Shown here piece by piece: positions 20,736 through 32,041 of a stretch of DNA of 64,000 nt. Source of the DNA: Diatrype stigma (taxonomy: Eukaryota > Ascomycota > Sordariomycetes > Xylariales > Diatrypaceae). The notes beneath the pieces are model-generated. The model was not told where the DNA came from, made no database searches, and saw only the letters and a program-made list of their open reading frames with translations. Where the stretch lies: NCBI GenBank assembly GCA_022225965.2, contig JAKJXP020000038.1, positions 186,001 through 250,000 of the forward strand, in the 5' to 3' direction. How positions within the stretch are numbered: position 1 is the stretch's first letter; the number at the start of each line of letters is the position of its first letter. Both the position numbers and the translations under genes were made by a program.

Positions 20736-22537
20736 CGTGGGTACCGGGCCCAACCGGAGCCGAGACACCGGAGGGTGATGCGAGTCGGCACGGCTAGTCA
20801 GTCACCAAAGCCGATAGAACAGTACTCCTTTATTGCCTCCTACGCAATATGGGTGAGTATGGTGTGTAAAGGCGACCTGGGATCGTTTATTTCCTAGTTG
20901 TAGGAAGCCGCGGTGGTATGCCAAAGTAGAGGAATTCCAGGGTTTTGGGCAATCCAACAAGGCGAAAAGAGAAACGGCACGGTGGCCGAGAAACTTTAGA
21001 GCTTTGACCTAGTTCTCCGACCTGGCCACCCTGAGCGCGTTTCCCGGTCAATCTAGATGAACGATACTAGACTTGGTGATGTTTCGTAGTATCTGGTGAG
21101 CTGAGACTATCTGGTAATCAATGGTGAATGAGATGAAAGCGTTGTCCTGGCAGTGTCCTGAGAATGCAGTTATGAAGAGGAATCTCAACGTGGAAGATTC
21201 GAGGTTCAGCCTAGAAATTGAAGATGCAGGTAAAAGCGCCACCAGCCACTACCTACATGTAGTTAACTATATGTATGTAGTTAAGTACTAGGAGGTAGTT
21301 ACATACTACCCAGAGCCAGGCTGCCAGGTAAACTAACAATTCAACGCTAACCTGCAGGTGCTACGAGGTGCTACAAGGTGCCAGGAGGTAGGTACTGTGC
21401 AATCATGTCTTGTATTATAGATACCTATTAAAGACTACCTATGTACGTAACTAGTAACTTAGGTAACCAACCAGTATCTACCTACAGGCTGCTTGGTAAC
21501 TCATAGGCCGAGAATTTGGAACCAGGAAAAGTGCCACAATGACACCCTACGAAAGGAAACCTACGAAAGGGTTGGAACATTCTAATTATCCAACGGTTCA
21601 CGGGACTTTCTAACCCAACAACTCCGGACCTCCCCTTGTTTTCATTATCTCCCGGGGTTTCAATTCTTTTACCAAATCCCCACATTCATTCACGCCATTA
21701 ATTTACGCGTGTCCCGATCGCGCTGCCCTGACATTGGCAGCCTGGCTGACTTGACGCGACTTGACTGGGAGACATCCGGCCGGGTTCACGACCCCACCAC
21801 AGCCTGGGCCTGCAGCAACTTCGTTTATTTTCGCCCGAAATCAACGGGGCCGGGACTTCTGCTTAGTATCATTTACTACAATTCTACAGTTCTATTATTA
21901 CACCCTACCCTACCCGCCTACCAGCCTATCCTCCTACCTTCCTTGCCGTACCTACCCGTCCAATCCGTCCTACCCGCCGTGGTCAGCTGGAAAGTGTGAG
22001 CTGCAGTTGAAGCCCCGAGAGGAAACTCAACTACGTCTCATACTTTCTTCCTCGGGATCAGGAAGGTGAGCCAAAAGCTCGTATACGTAAAGCATGCCTA
22101 CACACCTACATGTCACTCTCTCCCCATTGTCTGTCTGTCATACGCAATTCTGATTTTCTCTTGGTTTGGCACATTGCGCTCTCTGCTCTGCGCCGCTGTT
22201 CTTCGCGTTGTCGTCGTCGTTGTCGTCGTATGCTACTCTCTCCATCGTGTCGCGTTTTCCTAATAAGCTCCCCAATGCGAAAGCTGGCATAGCAGTACGA
22301 AGAAAAAGAAGGGGGGCCCGAGAAAGACGCAAAAAGCAAGAGACTATATCTTGGGAGGGCTTGCCTTGCTTTCTTGCTTGACATACCGTCCCACGCTCCG
22401 TTGTCATTCACCTGTCATCTGTCTCTGCCATCGTACCAGTAGCACGTACGCAAGCAGGCAAACAAGCACGCACCTGTCTACCCTTTTGGCACGCACGCGC
22501 CCACGCACGCCCCGCGTAAAGGGTCGGGTTAACAGCC
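20736..22537. other. Divergent intergenic region (hos2 / yng2 promoters)
   Basis: About 1.8 kb. The hos2-proximal part is unremarkable. The middle (21,240-21,490) is dense in GTAGTTA/GGTAACTTAGG words. The part before yng2 (21,880-22,530) is pyrimidine-rich (CTACC, TCTCTC), as in many fungal promoters and leaders. No coding exon is convincing. Confidence 0.6.
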
Positions 22538-24070
22538 ATGCCTAGAGACGACCTCTCCATAGACTTCGTCAAGAAGATGGCGCCCTCGGTCGAGGCGCAA
22601 GATCCGGCCGTGATCCTCGACGACTGGATCCATCGCACCCAGAACCTCCCCGAAGAGATCCGCTTTATGCAGGATGAAATCGCAGACCGAGACCGCGCCT
22701 TCAACGACTGCGTCAAGAGCATCGACGAGAACGACCTCAAGATACAGCGCTGGATCCGCATGCACGGGAGCCACCATCCGAATCCGCGGGAGGCCCAGCT
22801 TCGAGAAGTCATCCGCGACAACTTCACACGCGCCGACAAACTCGCCCTCGAAAAGATCGCCCTGACAGACAAGATGAAAACCCTCTACGACAAGCACTTG
22901 CGTCACCTAGATATCCAGATCAAGCAGCTCTACGACCGAGGCGAGCCTGGCTTCACCGATCCAGACGAGATGCCCTCCTTATTGCGACCTAGTGCCGCCA
23001 ACAACAGCAACGTTCCCCTACGGGTGCAATCTGTTGCTAACTCGCCACTAAACTCCACTCCCCATAGTGCCACGCCATCGGGGCCGAGGGGCACCCTCCA
23101 TATCCGAACCACCTCGTTACAAGGTCAGCATTCGAGTTCAGCCCCGACTAGCCCCGCGGCAAGCATGCTGCTCAATCGCAACCAGCGCGAGTCTTCGGCT
23201 GGGCCTGGAGGCAACGTCGGTCCTAAGAGGGGACCACGGGCGAGTCTAGGTTTGGGCAGCGTACCCGCGGCATCGAGCGGCCTGGCGCGCCACTCCTCCC
23301 TCGGCCCCGGCACCCCTAAGGCGGGTACGCCCGGTGCGCCGGGGAGGGCGGGCAGCGCTGGGCCGCGGGGCAGTACGAAAGGTTCGGGGCCGGGTACGGG
23401 GGGACGCAAGGGCACGCCGAGCAGCGCCGGCGTCGCGCGTAAAAAGCCGCCGTCGAAATCGACCCTCTCCCGCGTGAAGCGCGCCGGCACCTCGAAGGGC
23501 TCACCTGTGTCGACCGCCGAGAGCGAGTTGTCAGATGCCGACTCACTCCCGTCATCGCGGGGCGGGCGGTCGGCCTCGCGCGCTGGCAGCGGGACACCCG
23601 TGCCGCACTCAGCGGGCGGCCATAGCCACAGCCACAGCCATAGTCACAGTCATAGCCTGAGCCAGAGCAGCAACCACCATCATCGCCATCCTCCCCATCA
23701 CCGCCCCAGCGGTAGCGGTAGCGGCAGCGGTGCCGTGGCGACGAAGACGCCGGCGGCGACGGCGGCGACGGCGAAGGACGACGACGGCGACGAATCGATG
23801 GGGGATCCGGACGAGGACGACGAAGACGAGATATCGGCATCGGCATCGGCGGTGGGCGCGTCGGGGGCTTCAGACAACGACGAGGAGGATGAGGAGGGCA
23901 AAAAGTACTGTCTGTGCCAGCACGTATCGTACGGCGATATGGTGGCCTGCGACAACCCGACGTGCCCCTACGAGTGGTTCCACTGGAACTGCGTCGGCCT
24001 CAAGTCCGAGCCCGAGGGCCGCTGGTTCTGCCCCTCGTGCACCGAGAACATGCGCAAGAAGAACAAGTGA
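22538..24070 (+). CDS. yng2: ING-family PHD-finger protein, Yng2-like (NuA4 subunit)
   Basis: A single exon of 510 residues from the ATG at 22538. Residues about 20-130 form the helical ING domain ([10 protein letters not shown]...[13 protein letters not shown]...[13 protein letters not shown]). The middle 300 residues are disordered, rich in Ser, Gly, Pro and Lys, with a His-Ser run ([12 protein letters not shown]) and an acidic Asp/Glu block. Residues 456-505 are a C4HC3 PHD finger (YCLCQ...[19 protein letters not shown]...WFCPSC), the module that reads H3K4 methylation. The CxCQ-VS start of the finger is closer to Yng2 than to Pho23, pointing to the NuA4 acetyltransferase complex; Pho23 (Rpd3L) remains the alternative. 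Yeast Yng2 is 282 residues, so the disordered linker accounts for the extra length. Confidence 0.85.
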   Translation: MPRDDLSIDFVKKMAPSVEAQDPAVILDDWIHRTQNLPEEIRFMQDEIADRDRAFNDCVKSIDENDLKIQRWIRMHGSHHPNPREAQLREVIRDNFTRADKLALEKIALTDKMKTLYDKHLRHLDIQIKQLYDRGEPGFTDPDEMPSLLRPSAANNSNVPLRVQSVANSPLNSTPHSATPSGPRGTLHIRTTSLQGQHSSSAPTSPAASMLLNRNQRESSAGPGGNVGPKRGPRASLGLGSVPAASSGLARHSSLGPGTPKAGTPGAPGRAGSAGPRGSTKGSGPGTGGRKGTPSSAGVARKKPPSKSTLSRVKRAGTSKGSPVSTAESELSDADSLPSSRGGRSASRAGSGTPVPHSAGGHSHSHSHSHSHSLSQSSNHHHRHPPHHRPSGSGSGSGAVATKTPAATAATAKDDDGDESMGDPDEDDEDEISASASAVGASGASDNDEEDEEGKKYCLCQHVSYGDMVACDNPTCPYEWFHWNCVGLKSEPEGRWFCPSCTENMRKKNK

Positions 24071-25237
24071 GAATGGAGCGATATGAACATTGCCGGCCAG
24101 GAATAGGAAAGAAGAAGAAACAGGAATAAGGAGCGAAGGGGAATACGATAGAACAACAGCCAGGAGACTGGGGTAGTGGAGTGGCCCGGCCCGGCCCGGC
24201 CCCTACTCAATATCTAAGCATGTGCCGGATATAGCGCCTGCCTTACATCGCTTAACTGCGTACATATCTACCCATGTATAAAGATGGCTGAGCGCTTGTT
24301 TCGCGTGCATATCGACACAGACACAGGCAGAGGCACAGGCAGACAAGCAAGCAGGCAGTTCCGGTGCGTCTCCCCCTTGCTATGACGGGGCGAGCGAGCA
24401 AGCAGGCGGAAGCGTGGCGATTCGCTGATAGAGAGGAAGTGGCATGTCCTATCACATGGTATCTATCGGACCATGTAGACAGACATGTCTAGTACTTAGT
24501 CTACTGGCTGGGCTGTATGAAGAGTTGAGGAGTCACTTGCCTTGCTCTTCATATGAAATGGCTTCATATGGAAGGAATAGGAAGGAGCAGCAGGATTTAT
24601 GTATCTACTTGCAAAAGACACGAACGAACCTGTCCGCCCATCTATCATCTGCTCGGACATTCATGTGTTGTAGCTAAGTAGGGAAGTGGACAACAGTCTC
24701 ACGTGTAATAGAACGCGGACAGGCATCTGTTGACAGCCTACGAGCATGCACTGAGCGAGATATGATACGATGTGCATGTTCACCTCCAAGACATCAGCAA
24801 TATGAGCATCCATCTGCCTCCACTGAAGCATGAACATTAGCTACTAATAGTGCAAGTAAATCCGAACCATCCGTCTCAAGATATCCTATAAATTCTTCAG
24901 GTGCTTTAGTCGTTCGGATATCCGTCAAGACCTACACGTTCAACTCCAGAATTACCATCGTGATACTAATTCGCTTAATCCTTCACGGGGCATGTTTGGG
25001 ACATTGCATACGTGTACTGTAATGTATTCGTGGTATTATTTATGATTTATGTTTGCTGTTGCCTCTACGACCTGTTCGGCGCCTATGCACGCCCATTATT
25101 GCATACCACTTTATTAGATCCACCTTCTCTCTAATAGTTCGGAAGCATATACGTGCTGGCAAAAACGCATCGCAGTGGTGGTGTAACGCCATCGTGACTA
25201 AAGGGGCCACGAAAGAGACCGAATGCTAGAGAAGGCT
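24071..25237. other. Intergenic region between convergent genes
   Basis: About 1.17 kb between yng2 and the ugp1 3' end. It contains CAGGCAG/CAAGCAAG-type short repeats (24,310-24,410). No gene recognised. Confidence 0.6.
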
Positions 25238-27617
25238 CTAGTGCTCCAAGAGGCGCAAGCTACCCTGTACAACAACATTCTCCAAGATGGATCCCGGTGG
25301 GATATCAATCGTGGAGCCCTCCGTTGCGACAATGATGACAGTTCCCTTAAGGGTAACACCGCGGTGTAACGTCACGTTGCCCGTGATAGTGAGGTGGTCC
25401 AACTCAATGATCTTAGGAATGGAAGCGATGCGCTTCGTGAAATCCGAGACCTTCTTGAAGTCGCTTCCCAGCTTGATCAGAGGAGCGTCGCCAAAGCGGC
25501 TGGAGCTCATCTGTAACTGGCCGTGCTTGACAGTGTACAGGTCGGACTTGACAAGCATAAGATCAGAGCACGTCTTCACGGGCAAGAAACGGCGACGGGG
25601 TACGTTAACACCATGTGCGTTGCGGAAATGGCGAATGGCAGCACCGACAGCCGTCTCGAGCTGGATGATGGAGATGTCGGATTCTCCCTTCTTGTCGCCA
25701 GGGATAGACTTGCCGTTCGGAATGATCTCCATCTCGAGCTCATCGTTCTCCACAACCCGCTTAATGGCCTTGACATTCATCCAGATGTTGTTGGTGTTGA
25801 AGTACTTGAACTTCTTGATCGACTTGAACTCGTTGACATGCTCCTTGGGAACCTGCGCGATTTCGAGCAGACGGACCGAACCCTCATAATCAATGATGGT
25901 ACCACCCTTGACATCAGCCTTGGTCTTGTTGGTCAACTCCATGATGTACTCGGTCTCGGTCTCGGCCATATGCTGCAGGATGCGGAGATCGACCACGGCA
26001 CCGAGGTTGTCGACGTTGGACAAGAAGATGTACTCGATGCCTCGGTCAATGAGCTTATCAAGGACACCCGAGTTGTAAAGCGACTCGAAGACGTCGCCGT
26101 GTCCGGGCGGGTACCATTCATTGATGGGGGCATCGAAGTTCTTGGGGACAGGCAGAAGGGAGTCCTTGTAGATTCTGGGGTATCGGGATTGGTTGAAGGT
26201 GAGGATATCGACGTTGTGGCCCTCGTACTTCTTGATAATCGCGGCAGTATCGTCGTTTGTGTTGAACGAGTTCATGAGAATGAAGGGGACATTCTTGTTG
26301 TAGGTTCGGTTCAGGTACTCGATCTGTCGAACAGACATGTCGAGGAAGGACATGCCATCACGGACTTCGATAACCGACTTGGGACCAACGCAGCCCATGG
26401 AGGTACCCAGACCACCATTGAGCTTCAAGACAGCGAGCTTGTCGAGAAAGCCAATGGCCTCTGAGTTGGCGAGATCCTCGTATTCGACAACCTGGTTTGG
26501 TGCAGGAGGAGCGATGCGTTCCCAGTCACTATTCCAACAGAATCAGCAATTGTCACGGCGAGTATACTGAACAGGCATACGTACACAGCATTGCCCTTAG
26601 CCTTGTCGTTGAGGTATCGGCGGAACAGCGAAAAGAAGTTGTCCATCTCAGTCTCGAACAGCTATAATTGGCAGGCTCAAGTCAGCTCGATGTCTCTGGT
26701 ACCTGCAACAGCAGCCTCTGAACCTACTCACCTTCTTCTCGTTTGGGTCCTGCACCGTCTCAGCGAGCTCGGTCAGGTTGTTGCGCATTTGCGCAGCAGC
26801 AACGCTGGTGGAGGCATTCTCGAACGCCTTCTCGCCTGTTAGCTTGGTGCCCATATTCAGTGGTGAATGGTGGGGTTGTATATGTGACAGGAGGCAGGAA
26901 AATGGTGTGTAGTTGCGTCTTTCGGAGTGGCAGTGGCAAAAGAGCAAGCTTGCAGTGGGGTCGTAGTAGAACAGGGCCAGCGTGTATTTAACTCAAAACG
27001 GAGGGATTCCAAGAAGGCAGCGTCTCTCCACCCCTTTAAAGGTTCTGGGAGATGAGCGGTCTAAAGCATAGCTCAAATTCGAGGCGTTGTGGGGACAAGA
27101 ATAGTTCCCCCGATCATTCGACACCCCCAATTTCCATCAGGATCTTTGAAGACCGCTTGTTCTCTCAGGAGCGTCTGGTTCAAGTGCGTATGAGGACACG
27201 GTGCCGTGAGATATGGGCGATGGGAGACCGTTGCGAACCGTAGCGAACCGTACAGCTCGAGACAAGCAGAAGAGATACTATCCACTAGTGGGCAGAGGGG
27301 GGGTTCGTGCGATCGACAAAACCAATATAGTATGAATCCCTTATTGGCTTATAATTTACAGCATGGCATGGCATGGCATGGCATGGCCACTGCCACCGGA
27401 CAGAAGCCACCGGACAGAAGCCACCGGACAGAAGCCACCGGGGAAAAGCAAGAAAATTTCAACGCAGGGAGATCCGGACGGGGGGAGGCGGGGTTCAACT
27501 TACCATGTGGGATCGAGTCTTTCCATGGTGCCTTCCAGTGTCGTCTTGTCCGCTATTGGGGCTCAGCGTTGCCTTGAGGTGCGAGGGCAGGGCACTCTTA
27601 ACAGCTTGAGCTGCCAT
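25238..27617 (-). CDS. ugp1: UTP-glucose-1-phosphate uridylyltransferase
   Basis: Four exons on the minus strand: 27617-27504, 26827-26732, 26661-26585 and 26528-25238 (525 residues, the usual fungal length). Introns are 676, 70 and 56 bp. The long first intron joins [11 protein letters not shown] to [14 protein letters not shown], text that is contiguous in fungal homologues; its acceptor would be AAG, which is unusual but phase-correct. The enzyme makes UDP-glucose for glucan, glycogen and trehalose synthesis. Visible signatures include the nucleotide-binding [44 protein letters not shown] and, at the C-terminus, a beta-helix of repeated [20 protein letters not shown] type. An in-frame ATG at 26854 (MGTKLTGEK) inside intron 1 could start a shorter 496-residue form without the first exon. 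Confidence 0.93.
27362..27386. repeat. (CATGG)5 tandem repeat in ugp1 intron 1
   Basis: Five consecutive pentamers inside the long first intron of the uridylyltransferase gene. Confidence 0.92.
27393..27441. repeat. 14-bp tandem repeat (CCACCGGACAGAAG) x3.5 in ugp1 intron 1
   Basis: Three perfect copies plus a partial fourth, directly after the CATGG repeat within the same intron. Confidence 0.95.
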
Positions 27618-27713
27618 GGTGAATCAGTGTGAAGAAGGAATGTCTTCAGATGGGTTCCGTGTAGAAAGAGGGTCGGCGGTCGCTTGTTCTGGACCTTTTG
27701 CAAGAATCGAAGA

Positions 27714-27748
27714 GTGCTGGGTGCTGGGTGCTGGGTGCTGGGTGTTGG
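27714..27748. repeat. 7-bp tandem repeat (GTGCTGG) x5
   Basis: Four perfect copies and one GTGTTGG copy about 100 bp upstream of the ugp1 start codon, in its presumed promoter or leader. Confidence 0.93.
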
Positions 27749-28528
27749 GAGAACAGACTCTCTTGGTCAAAGATGGGAAGGAAAAAGTGTCGAGCTGGTT
27801 TTAATATGGCGCGACGGAAAATGAACTTGGGCTGGATAGTGGATAGCGGGGTAGTGACGTCCACAGGTCCAGATCCACAGGTTTTGGGGTGCTGTAGCTT
27901 CTGGCTGGCCTCTTGCTTGATGCTTGGCTTCTTGTCCGGCCTCTCAAGTGCCTGCTTTGCTGCAAGGTATGGAGTCTCAAAGTATGCGGGCAGGCGGGCA
28001 GGCGGGCAGCAGGCGGGCAGGGTATCTGGGTGTAAGGTGGTACAGTGCAACAGTGCAGCCTATTGGTCTATTTTGGGGAGCTGCCCTCCTAGAAGATGGG
28101 GGGTCAGCCAGGTTAGCCCACACACAGTTCGACAGTTGACGTAATGAAGCCTAAAACAAGCCCAAACACCTAAGCCCAGGCAAGCCCTCTACCACGTAGT
28201 CACTGGTCCGACTATGTGCGTAGTATGTATGTAGTTAATAGTTAAATATTTAGTACAACACGCCCAAAGGAACCGTTGCTTGCCAGGTTCGGCCTGTCTT
28301 GTTCCAACATTCCCGCTGCCGCATCTACTTCCAGGTTGTGAGCAATCATGCACCTGCAGTTGGTGGTGCATTTGCCATCCAATCATCTGTCCAAACTACC
28401 CCTCTATCCTCATACCATAGCCATCATATGGAGCACGGTAGAATGGTAGATTGGTAGATTGGTAGATTGGGAGAATGATCAGAAGCGTGGAAGCGGGCAG
28501 ATGTGTTTCGATGAACACTTCCTGTAAA

Positions 28529-28547
28529 CCCCCCCCCCCCCCCCCCC
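28529..28547. repeat. Poly-C tract (19 nt)
   Basis: Uninterrupted run of 19 C upstream of ugp1; the exact length may be uncertain in the assembly. Confidence 0.85.
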
Positions 28548-30871
28548 AGACGGACCAAGGCGGCAAATCTGAGGCCACCATCCTCAACTTGCATCGATCA
28601 ACATACCGATAACGGAATATCTTGGACTTACCTTGAGTCGAAATGCCACACCAACACAAAGTTACAACAGAAGCCTGTTTCAACGACAAATCCGAGTCAA
28701 ACAAGGGGGCTTGACTGTTCGAGAAGCGGATGAAGAGAGGGGGCGATTAGGGGAGAGATCCTACCAACCCACAAGAACCCAGCGGGCGGCTTTTATTATA
28801 TATCCTTGAGCAGGTAGCATCTTCATTTGTACCACTAACCTCATTCTCAGAGCCATGCACTAGCCAGACCCTGACCCTCTCATCGAGGTGCTCTAGACTC
28901 TAGATAGTGCATTATTGTCCAAGAAAAAGCTCGTGTACCAACCATATTATCTATGGTTGTGGTTGGTATAGAATGTTCCATCCTCTTATCTTAATACCTG
29001 TCATATGGAAACGAGGCGCTATCAAGCTTCAGTGCTACCTTAAGCTGTATATGGTCGATATATTGCTCTGTGGCGTCCTGTCTGCCTCTATGCGACTGCG
29101 TATGCAGGCAGAGATCCAGCTTTTTTTACTACATATTCCGATATCTCGACAGCCACTTCAGCCCCTTTCGATATACTTGCCTATCCTCCCTCTATCACTG
29201 CTATGCAAGGCGGCTTTACATCAGGGTATGATATTCCTATAATCTATACTCCTTCGAGGTGCATCGGTAATCTTCACGATAATAGTTTGGTATTATGGGG
29301 CACGTTTACCTAAGTGGAAGCTTGTGGAGCAGTCTTCCTCACAAGATAGCAAGACAAGAGTGTTATCGGAATCACGGTAACTGAGTTATGTCTTGCTTGT
29401 TTGAGACATATGCGTCTTCCCGGATCAGCTCTTCGAGAAACCCGTTACGACTGCACCCTCGTTTCGTACGATGGTCGTTGGACATGTGGATGCGGTCGTG
29501 AACTGTTGGCGATCCACTAATAAGCCTCATCGTTAGTTGGAAATGAGCGCCTGGCCGTTTCCACAGGAGGTTTTGAAGCCGTGTGGAATCTTCCCCGGTG
29601 GAGATCGAGTTCAAATCTCAACTACGCGGGAGCTAAAACCGAGCTATTTCAGGGGTTAATGCCAGACATCTCACCGCATCCAATAACTAAATATTTTTTT
29701 ATTGTTGTCCGTCGGAATACCGCCAGCCTGGCAACCTGCAACTCGTGATCGGATATCGGATTTTCGAGATACCACTCAGCTATGGTACTTCGTACCTGAA
29801 CTCGATCCAGCCCTTGCTTGAAAAGTCTTGATTTACAGATATGTAGTTATGATGGTCATTGGCCCATTGGTATCTCCATCACCCGATCACGCCGATACAC
29901 GCCCGAACTTCAGCTTCTCTATACCGGCGAGGCGCTAATTTGACTACGACCTGGCCGGCCTCCTGAAGTCTAGAAGCTTGACACCGTGCATATTGTGGAG
30001 TTCGATGTAAAAGATCATGAGCTACGGAGTACCGCCTTGCTATTGTAGCACAGCGAATGCCACCCTATTCTCCTCGGAGGCGATAAATGGCTCTCTAGGA
30101 AAAAGTACCAGCCATCAATCATACTATGTATTCAATGGTTCGCATAAGGTCAGCTAGCAATCTCGCAACACACTAATGAGCGACACCGACTTTTACACGT
30201 GGGGATTTTCAGTGGACGGTAAGCCACGCGGCTTTGGTCTATCGCAACTATGAGTTCTCTAGCCGATAGAGTAGGTTGCTATACGTATATTCATAGGTCC
30301 AAGTCAGAGACAGTCGCAACACCAGTGCCATCCCTGTTATATCAGCGTTTAGGTACTCAAGCAGTCAAGATACATGGCCTTGCATGTGTTTGTTCACTCG
30401 TGTTTGTTCGGCGTCCCTACCTCGCGACATTGTCAATAGTAGTAAGGCACAGTCGTGTATCCATCGTAGCAGCCTATGAGATTAAATTGAGAATAGCCCG
30501 TAACCGGGATCTCCACCCGAGAACTACACGGGCAGACGGGCTCGGCCATGCTTGTCTTGTTACCGTAGACTTTCACCTGCGAAGAGACGAGTGAGTGCCA
30601 AATTGAGTACTACGTAGTACTATCTTGTCAAATACATGCCAGTTGCTTGGCATCTCACGACTGCATTTTGAGCCTCTGTAAATCCGGAAGATCCAGTTCT
30701 TCTAAGCCCTTTCTTCTAAACCCTAGACTATCTATTGGGATTACATAAGAGGTTGCTAAGTGGAGCTCCGATACGTCGACGATCCCCGACGTTCCTGATC
30801 CTAAATACGTACTAACTGACTAACTGCCCTGACTCGTTGTCTAGGCACAGGGACCGGAGCAAGGAAACAAG

Positions 30872-31594
30872 ATGGGAAGCCTCAACGCCTTACCGTACTG
30901 GCAGGTCAATGTCCCAGAGAACGAGAGGACCGAGGCTTGTCCAGACTTTCTGTGCAACCTCAGTCTCAAGGACATCGGGATCATCGGCACGCCCGACTCG
31001 GAGTATCATGTCGCGACTTGGGGGGAAGTCCAGCAGATAGTCCGGGACAACCGGCTCGACGCCTTCCGGAGGGTTCCGTCTCAGCTGCGACGGTACCTGG
31101 GCTACACCAGTAAGCTCAGGCAAGACTATGGCAGCGTCATGAACTTCATCCTGACGCAGCGGCTTCACTGGGAGATGCCTCTGGTGTCGAAGGGAAAACC
31201 CTTCGAGTTCGAGGAGGATCTCAAGATCCTCCAGAACGATTGGCCATATGGGATCGACAAGCGTATAGTGCACCTTGTCGTGTGGACGAAGTTCGACCTG
31301 GAGGAGGATCCGGTCACGACCGATCTCACGGACAAGGCCCGCGCGGAAATCGAAGCATTTATGCAGCAGAAGTTCGGGGGTAGACTCTCGCGAGATCAGG
31401 TACATGATGCAGCGCCCTTTCTCATGACCTTTCGTCTTCGCTAACGGGAAACAAAGTACATCTGGTTCAAAAACTGGAGGTCCTTGAAATCGGTCCAAGC
31501 AGTTGAGCATTTTCACGTTATGATCTTCGACCCGGATCGTACGTTCATAGATGAGATTACAAATGGTGATATACCTCTTTGCGAAAAGGTATAA
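30872..31594 (+). CDS. DUF3605 family protein (N-acetylglucosamine-induced protein 1-like)
   Basis: Two exons, 30872-31399 and 31457-31594, with a 57-bp intron (GTACAT...AAG); 221 residues. The join restores SRDQYIWFKNWRSLKSVQAV, followed by EHFHVMIFDP. The blocks LRRYLGYTSKLRQDYGSV, LHW, NDWPYGIDKRIVHLVVWTKF and VEHFHVMIF are the landmarks of the fungal DUF3605 family, which includes Candida proteins induced by N-acetylglucosamine. The biochemical function of the family is not known to me. No signal peptide or membrane segment is visible, so a soluble protein is expected. The AAG acceptor is unusual but the phase and conserved text support it. Confidence 0.85.
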
Positions 31595-32041
31595 GATGCC
31601 CTGGACTTCAGGGCCCGGAATGGGGACTTGCCGTTCCCTCGCTTACGATGATGCCAAACCACATTGGTCTCCTGGATGCTCTTTTGAATATATATGCCTC
31701 GATAGATTATAGAACGATAGATGAACGAGAGATTTAACCAATGACAACTATCCTTATAGTGTAGGAGCGATAGCTTTATAAAAGCCGGTGATATTGCGCT
31801 GTACGTTTCACTCGGATTTATATACAAACACCTAGCCCTGTGGCATAATGTAGTGGCACAACATTTTGAACAAACAATGCCCTGTATTAATTAACAAATA
31901 GTTGTCTCAAATCTGAAGCCGATCACGGCCGGCGAATATCAATGTGGTCGAGTGAAGGCGGCAAGTCAAATCAAACCTCACCCATTTGACCTATGGCTGT
32001 CAAGTTAGACCCCCACAAAGATGCAGCTGGTTTATATCGCA
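31595..32041. other. Intergenic region between convergent genes
   Basis: About 450 bp of 3' flanking sequence for the DUF3605 gene and the MFS transporter. Nothing else recognised. Confidence 0.6.

Larger units (their letters stand above)
27618..30871. other. Long intergenic region between ugp1 and the DUF3605 gene
   Basis: About 3.25 kb between divergent genes. It holds a (GTGCTGG)5 repeat (27,714-27,748), a GGCAGGC-type repeat (27,987-28,022), a 19-nt C run (28,529-28,547) and a GGTAGATT repeat (28,445-28,470), all within about 1 kb of ugp1. The remainder (28.9-30.8 kb) shows only short open frames in which I recognise nothing. Confidence 0.55.

Noticed and set aside
20736..20768. Extension of the Hos2 frame to a GTG at 20768
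   Set aside because: GTG is not a credible nuclear start here; the ATG at 20735 opens the conserved MDIDPENPYRF text.
19239..24070. Hos2 and Yng2 neighbours as a functional chromatin gene cluster
   Set aside because: Divergent genes 1.8 kb apart, belonging to different complexes (Set3C and NuA4); adjacency alone is not evidence.
29557..29640. tRNA-like T-arm (GAGTTCAAATCTC)
   Set aside because: The T-stem pairing is imperfect and no matching acceptor stem, D-arm or anticodon arm could be found upstream on the same strand.
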